A DNA stretch of 64,000 nucleotides from CAYJLF01 sp964371055 (GTDB lineage Bacteria; Eisenbacteria; RBG-16-71-46; CAIMUX01). Positions 27,701-34,876 of this stretch are shown here, piece after piece. Position 1 is the stretch's first letter, and each line of letters begins with the position of its first letter. The stretch lies in assembly GCA_964371055.1 (NCBI GenBank), contig CAYJLF010000024.1, forward strand, positions 21,173 through 85,172. Reading direction: 5' to 3'. The translations under genes were made by a program, and so were the position numbers. The notes beneath the pieces were generated by a model that saw only the letters and a program-made list of their open reading frames with translations, was not told where the DNA came from and did not search any database.

Positions 27701-30453
27701 GCCTGGCGGTCGACCTCGTCATCTGGAACGAAGATCACGCCGGTTACCGGCAGGTCCTCCACGAGCAGATCATGGGACTCATCGCCGCCGGCGTCGAGGC
27801 CAGCGCCTCCGACCGGTTGGGAAGCATCCTCGTGCGGCCGGCGGAGCAGATCTCGGAGGAGGACCGCATCCTGCTGCAGTCCGCCGCCCGCGCCGTCATC
27901 ACCGACCGCCATGGAACTCTGGCGGATCAACTCAAACGGCAGGTCTTCCCCAGCCTGCGGACCCCTCGCCTCGTGCCGACCCAGGCGCGCCGCCCGGTCA
28001 CGCCACCGGCCGCCGAGGCGACCCGCCGGACTCTGCTCTTCTTCAACGGGCTGGGAGGATTCGCCCCTGACGGGCGCGAGTATGTGATCACGATCGCACC
28101 GGGGCAGGTGACGCCCGCGCCCTGGGTCAACGTCCTTGCCAATCCGGAGTTCGGCACGGTCGTTTCGGAGAGCGGCCCCGCCAGCACCTGGAGCGAAAAC
28201 GCGCACGAGTTCCGCCTGACGCCGTGGTCCAACGACCCGGTCAGCGACCCCAGCGGCGAGGCGCTCTACATCCGCGACGAGGAGAGCGGCCAATTCTGGT
28301 CCCCCACCCCGCTCCCCGCCCGCGGAACGGGGACCTATGTCTGTCGGCACGGATTCGGCTACAGCGTCTTTGAGCACACGGAGAGCGGCATCCGCTCGGA
28401 GCTGTGGATCTACGTCGCCCTGGATGCGACAGTCAAGTTCGCCGTGCTGCGAACGCGGAACGAATCAGGCCGACCCCGCCGGCTCTCGGTCACGGGCTAC
28501 GTGGAGTGGGTGCTGGGTGACCTCCGGCCGAGATCGGCCATGCACATCGTCACCGAGATCGACGCCGAGACCGGAGCGATCTTCGCGCGCAACCCCTACA
28601 GCACGGAATTCTCCGGTCGCGTCGCCTTCCTCGACACGGACAACCCGGACCGGACGATCAGCTGCGATCGCGCCGAGTTCCTCGGACGGAACGGCTCCCT
28701 GCAGCAGCCGGCCGCCCTGGCCCGAGCACGGCTCTCCGGCCAGGCCGGCGTGGCCCTTGACCCCTGCGCTGTGATCCAGGTCTCCCTCGGGCTGGCGGCC
28801 GGAGAGGAGCGTGAGACGATCTTCCGGCTCGGTGCGGGGCGGGACACGGAGGATGCGGGCAACCTGGCCCGTCGATTCCGAGGGTCCGGCGCGGCGCGCG
28901 GCGCGCTCGATGCGGTGCGGCAATACTGGGACCGCACGCTCGGCGCCGTGCGGGTGGAGACCCCGGACCCATCCATCGACGTGTTGGCCAACGGCTGGCT
29001 GCTCTACCAGACCCTGGCCTGCCGCCTTTGGGGGCGAACCGCGTACTACCAGCCGGGGGGTGCGTTCGGATTCCGCGATCAACTCCAGGATGCGATGGCG
29101 CTCATCCACACCCAACCGCAACTCCTGCGCCGGCACCTGCTGCGCTGCGCCGCCCGGCAGTTCCCGGAGGGAGACGTCCAACACTGGTGGCATCCGCCGT
29201 CGGGCCGGGGCGTACGCACGCGCTGCTCCGATGACTACCTCTGGTTGCCGCTGGCGACCTCACGCTATGTTCTGAGCACCGGCGATGCCGGGGTGCTGGA
29301 CGAGTCCGTGCCCTTCATCGAGGGTCGACCGGTCAAGGAGGACGAGGACTCCTACTACGATCTGCCCGGCCAGTCCGAGGAGAGCGCCAGCCTGTACGAC
29401 CACTGCGTTCGCGCCATTCTGAACGGCCTCCGCGTCGGAGCGCACGACCTGCCGCTCATCGGATCCGGCGACTGGAACGACGGCATGAACATGGTGGGGA
29501 TCCAAGGCAGAGGCGAGAGTGTCTGGCTCTCTTTCTTCCTTTACGAAGTGCTGATGCGGTTTGTCGAGGTCGCCCGCGAACGCGGCGACCACGCCTTCGT
29601 CGAGCGCGGGCAGAGAGAGGCCGCTCGACTGCGGCGAAGCGTCGATCGGAACGGCTGGGACGGCGAGTGGTACCGCCGGGCGTACTTCGACGACGGCTCG
29701 CCCCTGGGATCGGCGGGCAATCCGGAGTGCCGGATCGACTCGATCGCACAGAGCTGGTCCGCTCTCTCCGGGGCCGGCGATCCGGTACGCGCGCGTGTGG
29801 CGATGGAATCGGTGGATCGACACCTCGTTCGTCGCGACGATGCCCTGGTCCAGCTGCTGGACCCGCCTTTCGACGTCTCGATTCCGGATCCCGGTTACAT
29901 CCGGGGATATCCCCCAGGCGTGAGAGAGAACGGAGGACAGTACACGCACGCAGCGATCTGGGCGGCGATGGCGTTCGCTGCCCTCGGGGACGGACGGCGC
30001 GCGTGGGAGATCATGACCATGATCAACCCGGTGAACCACGCCCGTTCGCCGGCGGAGACGGCGACCTACCGGGTGGAACCGTATGTCGTCGCAGCCGATG
30101 TCTATGCGTGTCCGCCCCACACGGGCCGCGGCGGCTGGACGTGGTACACCGGCTCGGCCGCGTGGATGTACCGGCTGATCCTGGAGTCTCTCCTGGGACT
30201 CAAGCTGGAGGGCGAGAGGCTGCGTTTTGCGCCCTGCCTGCCCGCGGGTTGGACGACGTTCCGGGTACACTATCGCTATCGCGAGACCGTCTATCACATC
30301 ACCGTACAGCAGTCGCTCGCCCGCGATGGAGGGATCGTTGCGAACCTCGACGGCGTCGGGCAGGACGACGGATCGATTCCGCTCGCCAACGACCGACGGG
30401 AGCACGCCGTCGAAGTGAGCGTGCCCCTCCCGGATTACCCTCCGTCGGGGTAG
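21796..30453 (+). CDS. ndvB: Cyclic beta-1,2-glucan synthase (NdvB/ChvB family)
   Basis: Giant membrane enzyme, 2885 aa, that builds and cyclises beta-1,2-glucan, an osmoregulated periplasmic glucan. The N-terminal helical region (1-390) is followed by a TM (about 395-420) and a GT84 glycosyltransferase. Its acidic motif is in VITLDTDTELP (about 614), and its RxxRW-type motif is in RRYRWIRGDWQ (about 760). TM helices lie at about 810-860 and 930-990. Next is a glucoamylase-like region (about 1000-1580; GVSESGYNTFDAQLNYQYRAF). Two GH94-type beta-sandwich repeats start near 1590 and 2100, and a GH94 phosphorylase-like barrel has GSGDWNDGMN near 2556. The length matches Rhizobium and Agrobacterium enzymes. 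The GTG start overlaps the XRE stop by 4 nt. Confidence 0.93.
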   Translation: MRSPPGDEQPLRSELFSADQMQQHGKTLAIFHGPASGRAADRLLPRLAANERVLRETRDLVIEAVKATRRITPAGEWLLDNFYLLEEQIRTARRHLPKGYSRQLPSLRAGPSAGFPRVYDLALETISHGDGRVDPENLSRFIAAYQTVTVLKLGELWAIPIMLRLALIENLRRVAARIATDRIDRNRADYWADLMTATAETDPNGLILVVADMARSDPPMVSSFVAELARRLQGQSPALALPLTWIEQRLSQSGLTIEQLVQSENQQQAADQVSISNSIASLRFLGAMDWREFVETMSVVEATLREDPAGAYARMDFATRDRYRHMVERIASQSPYSEEQVARMAIRLTQGGAETDGVRSRTAHVGFHLVDQGRPQLERTAEVRSSVVEPLRRFAERLPLLIYLGPILLITAALSGGLTVHALTGGLRGWGLALVALLASLGASQLAVTLVNTLLTLKARPHLLPRLDFATGIPPECRTLVVIPTMISSVQDVDDLVEALEVRFLANRDEHLHFGLLTDFRDARAETLPEDEPIVRHAQERIAELNGKYRNASGDSFFLFHRPRRWNPREQIWMGYERKRGKLAELNALLRGGSSDRFGRVVGDTSILSNVKYVITLDTDTELPRDSAWQFVGAMAHPLNLPRYDEGKQRVTAGYGILQPRVAASLPGTNRSRYARLHGGEPGIDPYTRAVSDLYQDLFHEGSFIGKGIYDVDAFERAVGGRFPENRILSHDLLEGCYARSGLLSDVQLCEDYPSRYSADVSRRYRWIRGDWQLLAWLGPRVPGPDGRLRKNPISGLSLWKLFDNLRRSLVPSALTLLFLSGWTVLSPAWFWTLCVVGIVMIPPLIASLLGVSQKSSDLGLGPHLASVLWTAGRHLAQSSLTLACLPYEAFFSADAIVRTLVRLIRRRRLLEWNPSGDLAPRRRPDLLASYRTMWIGPAISAATLVYLAITRPSAVTVAGPILSLWTASPAIAWWISRPLSRRTAVLTPKQTLFLRKLARKTWTYFETFVTVEDHWLPPDNFQELADARIAHRTSPTNMGLALLSNLTACDFGYIPAGQLVERTARTLGTMETLERHRGHFYNWYDTLTLAPLPPLYVSTVDTGNLAGHLLTLSPGLLAIPDQKIVGARLFEGLADTLHVLRDCEGATAAIRWTRIQAELDAVRETEPTSLQDARRALERLAEAAQEESTGLDEATGGTARFWADALARQCREALDDLDFLVPWISLPVLRRPEFDLVGLDRIPTLRELAGWAEDLLPGIEDRFSRDGTLEDREGLVSLRHRMAEASARARDRIAAIESLAVRSRALADAEYDFLYDRARHLLAIGYNVSQHRRDSSYYDLLASEARLSTFVGIAQEQLPQESWFALGRLLGASDGAPVLLSWSGSMFEYLMPLLVMPTYENTLLDETYKAAIDRQIEYGRQRGVPWGVSESGYNTFDAQLNYQYRAFGVPGLGLTRGLAADLVVAPYASALALMVAPREACLNLQRLAAQGLEGRHGLYEAVDYTPSRLPRGQSSATVRSYMAHHQGMSLLSLAYLLLDRPMQKRFESDPRFRATILLLQERVPRTAGFHSETADLPGDHPAVADPETPMRTFTTPNTPMPEVQLLSNGRYHVMITNAGGGYSRWRDVAVTRWREDGTCDNWGSFCYIRDVGTGRFWSTAFQPTRREPDRYEAIFSEARVEFRRRDDDFDTHTEISVSPEDDVEVRRIHITNRLAKRREIEVTSYAEVVLAAPAADTLHPAFSNLFVQTEIVRERQAILCRRRPRSADESPPWMFHLISGHGAPIEEISYETDRQRFVGRAHTVAEPLAMGDSGPLSGGQGPVLDPIVAIRCRMTLDPDESVTLNVVSGVGATRDVCTSLLEKYQDRRLADRVFDLAWSHCQVALRQLNATEADAQLYERLAGSVIYANSSLRADPGILARNHRGQSGLWGYSISGDLPIVLLRIGDPANIDLVRHLVQAHAYWRLKGLAVDLVIWNEDHAGYRQVLHEQIMGLIAAGVEASASDRLGSILVRPAEQISEEDRILLQSAARAVITDRHGTLADQLKRQVFPSLRTPRLVPTQARRPVTPPAAEATRRTLLFFNGLGGFAPDGREYVITIAPGQVTPAPWVNVLANPEFGTVVSESGPASTWSENAHEFRLTPWSNDPVSDPSGEALYIRDEESGQFWSPTPLPARGTGTYVCRHGFGYSVFEHTESGIRSELWIYVALDATVKFAVLRTRNESGRPRRLSVTGYVEWVLGDLRPRSAMHIVTEIDAETGAIFARNPYSTEFSGRVAFLDTDNPDRTISCDRAEFLGRNGSLQQPAALARARLSGQAGVALDPCAVIQVSLGLAAGEERETIFRLGAGRDTEDAGNLARRFRGSGAARGALDAVRQYWDRTLGAVRVETPDPSIDVLANGWLLYQTLACRLWGRTAYYQPGGAFGFRDQLQDAMALIHTQPQLLRRHLLRCAARQFPEGDVQHWWHPPSGRGVRTRCSDDYLWLPLATSRYVLSTGDAGVLDESVPFIEGRPVKEDEDSYYDLPGQSEESASLYDHCVRAILNGLRVGAHDLPLIGSGDWNDGMNMVGIQGRGESVWLSFFLYEVLMRFVEVARERGDHAFVERGQREAARLRRSVDRNGWDGEWYRRAYFDDGSPLGSAGNPECRIDSIAQSWSALSGAGDPVRARVAMESVDRHLVRRDDALVQLLDPPFDVSIPDPGYIRGYPPGVRENGGQYTHAAIWAAMAFAALGDGRRAWEIMTMINPVNHARSPAETATYRVEPYVVAADVYACPPHTGRGGWTWYTGSAAWMYRLILESLLGLKLEGERLRFAPCLPAGWTTFRVHYRYRETVYHITVQQSLARDGGIVANLDGVGQDDGSIPLANDRREHAVEVSVPLPDYPPSG

Positions 30454-30484
30454 ACGCGCCGGCCTCGCGGTCCGCCCGTCTCCG

Positions 30485-32149
30485 TCAAGCCACGCCGCGT
30501 TCCAGTTCCTCCTCGTGATCGCTCCCCCACCAGGGCGCCTGGATCGCCAGCTTCAGCGTGATCCCGGCCTCGAGATCTTCCGGATAGATCTCGATCGGGA
30601 CGATCACTTCGCGCGGACGGCGCCCGCCCGGGACCGACCGACGGGGCCGGACGCCGGCAGCGCGCGACCCATCCAGCATCGACGGCGCCACCATCATGGG
30701 CCGCTCCTCCTGGACCGGAGCGGCCTCCTCCTTCGTCCCTGCGGCTTCGCTCCCCGGAGAAACGGAGGGCTCACGGTCGAAGGCGGCCGGGTCAGGAGAC
30801 GTGTTCAGGACCGGCGGCGACGGTGGAGTCGATGACACCCACGACGGAGCATCCGTCCGGACCGCCTCCGCCCCGCTCTCCGGCCCGGGGATTCGCTCTT
30901 CCTCCCAGACCGCTCGCGTCGATTCCGTGTCTTCGTCCCAGGCCGATGCCGGCACCGGTTCTTCCCACCCCGCAGGTGTCGAGGTCTCGGGCAGCGCCGT
31001 CTCCGATGACGGAGCAACCGCCGCGTCCGAGGCCGGCGCGTCGGCCGCCTCGGGCTCCGTCCCATCTCGCCCGCGATCGGGGCCACCTGCCAGCCAACGC
31101 CTCAGGCGCTCCCCGACCGAGGTCGTCCGATCGCGGTCCGTTTCCTCGGGCCCGATCCCGGTACGCGTCAGAAGCCGCGTGTCGATCCTCTCGGCCGGGG
31201 GCGGCAGAGGCGTCTCCACCGCGGGAGGTTCGTTCTCGATCTCCGAGGCACGCGGAACGAGGCGCATTCCCCCCCACTCTGCTTCGCGGGAAGGCTCCCT
31301 CGGCTCCGCCTCGGCGTTGAAGGTGACCCGTTCCAAAGGAACCGACGTGAAAGTCGGCTGCGGCGACTCCGGCGGAGGCGTTGCGGCCGGCGCGGGCGCC
31401 TGCCATCCCACGCCGTTCCGTGCCACGGAGGCGGCCGCCGCCCCCCCGGTCGGAAGCGCGCTGATCGGCGGCGGGCCGGGCACGGGAGGAGGAGGCGTGA
31501 TCGCCGGTCCCGGCGCGACTTCCGGCGCGGCCTGCGCCTCCGGCGTGTGGACCACCGTCACGCCGATGTCCTTCGCGAGTTTCCGCAGCAACAGCCGGGA
31601 CACACCCTTGAACGTCTCGACCACTCCGTGGCCGGTCGTCGCGACACCCTCATAGGCCGGCACGCGCGTGGGATTGAGGACGGTCTCCAGCTCCTCCAGG
31701 GTGTAGACATCCGGCAGGTCGCGCTTGTTGTACTGGATCACCCAGGGAACCTGATCGAGCGACAGGCCGTGCTCCTTCAAGTTCTCCTTCAGGTTTTCGA
31801 GGCTCTCGACGTTCTCGTCCATCTTGCCGCGCTTGCTGTCGGCCACGAAGACGACGGCGTCGACCCCCTTCAGCACGAGCTTCCGCGTCGCGTTGTAGTA
31901 GACCTGGCCCGGCACGGTGTAGAGCAGGAAGCGAGTCTTGAAGCCCGAGAGCTCGCCGAGATTGACCGGGAGAAAGTCGAAGAAGAGCGTCCGCTCCGTC
32001 TTCGTTTTCATCGAGACCATCTTCCCGCGCTGTCCCTGCGGAATCGAGCCGTAGATCGACTCGAGGTTCGTCGTCTTCCCGCTCAGGCCCGGTCCGTAGT
32101 AGACGAGCTTCGCGTTGATCTCCCGGCCGGAGTAACTGACCAGTACCAT
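30485..32149 (-). CDS. mglA: MglA-type small GTPase with long disordered C-terminal tail
   Basis: Ras-like GTPase of the MglA family, 554 aa. Family members are about 195 aa and control cell polarity or gliding with the GAP MglB. The G domain (1-195) has GPGLSGKTT (P loop), LYTVPGQVYYNATRKLVLKG, FVADSKRG and YNKRD. It is followed by about 310 residues rich in Pro, Ala, Glu, Thr and Ser, surely disordered. The last 40 residues regain hydrophobic pattern (REVIVPIEIYPEDLEAGI, LAIQAPWW), suggesting a conserved terminal module. CAGGAGGAG precedes the ATG. No MglB/roadblock gene is adjacent. It lies 185 bp downstream of recG on the same strand. Confidence 0.9.
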   Translation of the reverse strand: MVLVSYSGREINAKLVYYGPGLSGKTTNLESIYGSIPQGQRGKMVSMKTKTERTLFFDFLPVNLGELSGFKTRFLLYTVPGQVYYNATRKLVLKGVDAVVFVADSKRGKMDENVESLENLKENLKEHGLSLDQVPWVIQYNKRDLPDVYTLEELETVLNPTRVPAYEGVATTGHGVVETFKGVSRLLLRKLAKDIGVTVVHTPEAQAAPEVAPGPAITPPPPVPGPPPISALPTGGAAAASVARNGVGWQAPAPAATPPPESPQPTFTSVPLERVTFNAEAEPREPSREAEWGGMRLVPRASEIENEPPAVETPLPPPAERIDTRLLTRTGIGPEETDRDRTTSVGERLRRWLAGGPDRGRDGTEPEAADAPASDAAVAPSSETALPETSTPAGWEEPVPASAWDEDTESTRAVWEEERIPGPESGAEAVRTDAPSWVSSTPPSPPVLNTSPDPAAFDREPSVSPGSEAAGTKEEAAPVQEERPMMVAPSMLDGSRAAGVRPRRSVPGGRRPREVIVPIEIYPEDLEAGITLKLAIQAPWWGSDHEEELERGVA

Positions 32150-32334
32150 GGGCTCCTCCTGGGTGCACCGCGCGCCCGCTGGAACGCCCCGCGGCGCGCC
32201 CGCCGCAGACAGGGGCGGGACCGGTAGCGCGGGGAAGCCTGACAGGGTAGGTATCGGTCACAACGAGCCGCTTCTTCACGGCCGGCGGGGAAGAAGGCCG
32301 GGACCCGCCGAGAGAGCCCGGGCGGGCCCGATTC

Positions 32335-34434
32335 TCACCCTACCCGGAAGAGCGGCAGGCGATCCCCGTACAGGAAGCGGACATGCGCGAGCAGGGGGGC
32401 GTGCTCGGGCCGCCTGAGATCCGGGTCTACGGCAAGGATCGCTTCCGCTTCGGCCCGCGCCCGCTGCGGCAGCTCACGGTCCCGGACCAGATCGGCCACC
32501 CGGAAGCGCGGCAGGCCGTGCTGGGCCGTCCCGAGGATCTCGCCGGAACCTCGCAGGCGCAGGTCCTCCTCCGCCACGCGGAACCCGTCGTGCTCGCGCA
32601 CCAGCACGCGCAGTCGTTCGAGCGAGGTGGCATCTCCGCGCTCCGGGCGCAGGAGAAAGAGATGCGACTCCCCCCCGCCCCGTCCGATCCGGCCCCGAAG
32701 CTGGTGGAGTTGGGAGAGGCCGAAGCGGTCAGGATGCTCGATCACCATGATGGTGGCGCTGGGCACATCGACTCCGACCTCGACGACGGTGGTGGTGACG
32801 AGCGCGGGCGTCGTCCCCTCGCGGAAGTCGCGGACGGCGCGCTCCTTCTCCGCACCTTTCATGCGACCGTGCAGCAGGCCCACGCCGAGACCGCGAAGCG
32901 CCGCGTGCGCGCGCAGGGTTTCCGCCGCCCCCACGGCATCCTTGAGGTCGAGTTGTTCCGACTCCTCGACCAGCGGGTAGACGAAGAACGCCCGGCCTCC
33001 GAGACGCAACCGTTCGCCGATCCAACGCAGCATGGCATCCCGCCGCTTTCCCTCGACCAGGCGGGTGACCGGAGGCCGGCGGCCGGCGGGCATCTCCTGC
33101 AGGAGCGAGACGTCGAGGTCACCGTAGAGCGTGAGCGAGAGCGTGCGAGGGATCGGTGTGGCGCTCATCACGAGGCAATGCGGCGTCAGGGACTGGTCGC
33201 CTTCGGCGGGGGCGGACTTCTCCCGCAGGCGGGCCCGCTGCAGCACGCCGAAGCGGTGCTGCTCGTCGACGATCACCAGGCCCAGGCGCGCAAACTCGAC
33301 GCCACTCTCGAGCAGGGCGTGGGTTCCGATCATGACCTGAATGTCGCCCTGACGAAGCTCGGCGAGAAGGCGCCGGCGCGCCGCGGCCGGAGTCCGCCCG
33401 AGCAGGAGTTCGGACCGAACGCCCAGGGCGCCGCACCAATCGGCCAGGAGGGCTCCCTGCTGCGACGCAAGGATCTCGGTCGGCGCCAGATACACCGCCT
33501 GCCAGCCTGCCTCGACGGCCTCGAGGCAGGCGAGGGCCGCCACCACCGTCTTGCCGGATCCGACGTCGCCCTGGAGCAGCCGGTTCATCGGTCGCGTGCG
33601 CGCAAGATCGGCGATGATCTCCGCCAGCACGCGCTCCTGTCCGGCGGTGAGCGAGAACGGGAGCCGCTCGCGCAGTCCACGCCGCAGGCGGCCGGGAGAG
33701 CGCAACGGCGCTGCAAAGAGCGACTCGTCGCGGCTCCTGCGCGCCAGGCTGAAGGCCAGCTGCAGCGCGAAGACCTCGTCAAAAGCGAGGCGGTCTCGCG
33801 CCCGTTCCGCCTCCTCCATGGCCTGGGGGAAGTGGACCTGGCGCAGGGCATCGGCCAGCGACGGCAGTCCGAGACGCTCCCGGATCGAGGTCGGGATCGA
33901 CTCCCGCAGATGGGGACCGAGCATCTCGAGCGCGGTCCAGACGAAGCCCCGGAGCATTTTCTGCGAGACGCCGGAGGTAAGCGGATAGATGGGTACGATC
34001 CGGCCGCCGGAGAGGGCGGCGTCACCGCGTTGGACCAGGATCTCGTGCTCCGGGTGGACGAACTGCGGCGAGCGATCCTGCCACCTCACCGGACCGCTCA
34101 GCACCAGGAGCTGCCCCGGAAGGATCGAGCGCGCCAAGTAGGGCTGGTTGAACCAGACCGCCGCGGCGGTCCCGGAGGAGTCCTCGAGAGCGGCGCGGAA
34201 AAGCGACATCCCGCCGCGGACCCGGGCGCCCGAAACATGCCGAACGACGGCCACCGCCGTCTGGTTGGCCCCTGGCACCAGCCGGGCGAGCGGCGTCACC
34301 ACGCTGCGGTCGATCCAGCCGCGCGGAAGATGCCAGAGGAGGTCCCGGACGGTCCGAACCGACAGCTTCGCCAGGAGTTCGGCGCGGTGCGGACCGACGC
34401 CCGGGAGGTACTGGATCGAAGTGAGGGGGTCCAT
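32335..34434 (-). CDS. recG: ATP-dependent DNA helicase RecG
   Basis: Helicase that remodels stalled replication forks and Holliday junctions, 699 aa, of normal length. The wedge/OB domain occupies residues 1-230 (IQYLPGVGPHRAELL, then VWFNQPYL). The helicase core has GDVGSGKTVVAAL (motif I), APTEILA (Ia), VDEQHRFG (II, DEQH), MSATPIPRT (III), EVGVDVPSAT (V) and QLRGRIGRG (VI). The C-terminal TRG-like LRLRGSGEILGTAQHGLP is present. The ATG at 34434 has only a weak GAG upstream. The rpmB promoter diverges from it 50 bp away. Confidence 0.97.
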   Translation of the reverse strand: MDPLTSIQYLPGVGPHRAELLAKLSVRTVRDLLWHLPRGWIDRSVVTPLARLVPGANQTAVAVVRHVSGARVRGGMSLFRAALEDSSGTAAAVWFNQPYLARSILPGQLLVLSGPVRWQDRSPQFVHPEHEILVQRGDAALSGGRIVPIYPLTSGVSQKMLRGFVWTALEMLGPHLRESIPTSIRERLGLPSLADALRQVHFPQAMEEAERARDRLAFDEVFALQLAFSLARRSRDESLFAAPLRSPGRLRRGLRERLPFSLTAGQERVLAEIIADLARTRPMNRLLQGDVGSGKTVVAALACLEAVEAGWQAVYLAPTEILASQQGALLADWCGALGVRSELLLGRTPAAARRRLLAELRQGDIQVMIGTHALLESGVEFARLGLVIVDEQHRFGVLQRARLREKSAPAEGDQSLTPHCLVMSATPIPRTLSLTLYGDLDVSLLQEMPAGRRPPVTRLVEGKRRDAMLRWIGERLRLGGRAFFVYPLVEESEQLDLKDAVGAAETLRAHAALRGLGVGLLHGRMKGAEKERAVRDFREGTTPALVTTTVVEVGVDVPSATIMVIEHPDRFGLSQLHQLRGRIGRGGGESHLFLLRPERGDATSLERLRVLVREHDGFRVAEEDLRLRGSGEILGTAQHGLPRFRVADLVRDRELPQRARAEAEAILAVDPDLRRPEHAPLLAHVRFLYGDRLPLFRVG

Positions 34435-34487
34435 GTCTCAGGCCCGACTCCCGGCCCGGCGACCGGATATCGGCCGTTCTTTTCTCC

Positions 34488-34516
34488 TTGCCCGCCCGAG
34501 AGGGGCCCGGTATGAT
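34488..34516 (+). promoter_or_regulatory. rpmB promoter
   Basis: TTGCCC (34488-34493), 17 bp, TATGAT (34511-34516), giving a leader of about 24 nt before the rpmB ATG. The -10 is 5/6 to consensus. Confidence 0.6.
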
Positions 34517-34546
34517 CGGCGTCTGTTCTGAATCAGGGAGGAATCC

Positions 34547-34774
34547 ATGTCTCGCGTATGCCAGATCTGCGGCAAGGGTATCCAGTTCGGCAACAGCCGC
34601 AGCCACGCCAACAACGCGACCCGGCGCACCTGGGAGCCGAATCTCCAGCGCGTTCGGGCGCTGGTTGAGGGGCGTCCCCGCCGAATCCGCGTCTGCACCG
34701 GCTGTCTTCGCAGCGGCCGTGTCACCAAGAATCCCCGGTTGCCGAAGGGCGAGCCCGCTACGACCACAGCCTGA
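34547..34774 (+). CDS. rpmB: 50S ribosomal protein L28
   Basis: Large-subunit protein bL28, 75 aa. It starts MSRVCQICGKG and has RSHANNATRRTWEPNLQRV and RIRVCTGCLRSG. Two CxxC pairs (CQIC and CTGC) make it the zinc-binding form. GGGAGG lies 5 nt before the ATG. The last codons (GEPATTTA) and the stop lie in a degenerate copy of the 18-bp tandem repeat that follows, so the C-terminus may have been shaped by that repeat. Confidence 0.97.
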   Translation: MSRVCQICGKGIQFGNSRSHANNATRRTWEPNLQRVRALVEGRPRRIRVCTGCLRSGRVTKNPRLPKGEPATTTA

Positions 34775-34849
34775 TTCGGGACCAGAGCCTGAACCGGGAC
34801 CACGGCCTGAACCGGGACCACGGCCTGAACCGGGACCACGGCCTGAACC
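34761..34849. repeat. 18-bp tandem repeat at the rpmB-ftsZ junction
   Basis: GGGACCACGGCCTGAACC occurs three times perfectly (34796, 34814, 34832). It is preceded by a copy with two changes (34778-34795) and by a more diverged 17-nt copy (34761-34777) that contains the rpmB stop. It lies between the convergent rpmB and ftsZ stops, so it would be in both 3' ends. The period is a multiple of three. Confidence 0.95.
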
Positions 34850-34876
34850 GGGGCACTATTCTTCGTAGATAGCCCG

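Noticed and set aside
32305..32334. GC-rich stem after the recG stop as a terminator
   Set aside because: The arms (GGGCCCGCC and GGCGGGTCCC) need a bulge and there is no T tract; the downstream mglA gene may be in the same transcript.
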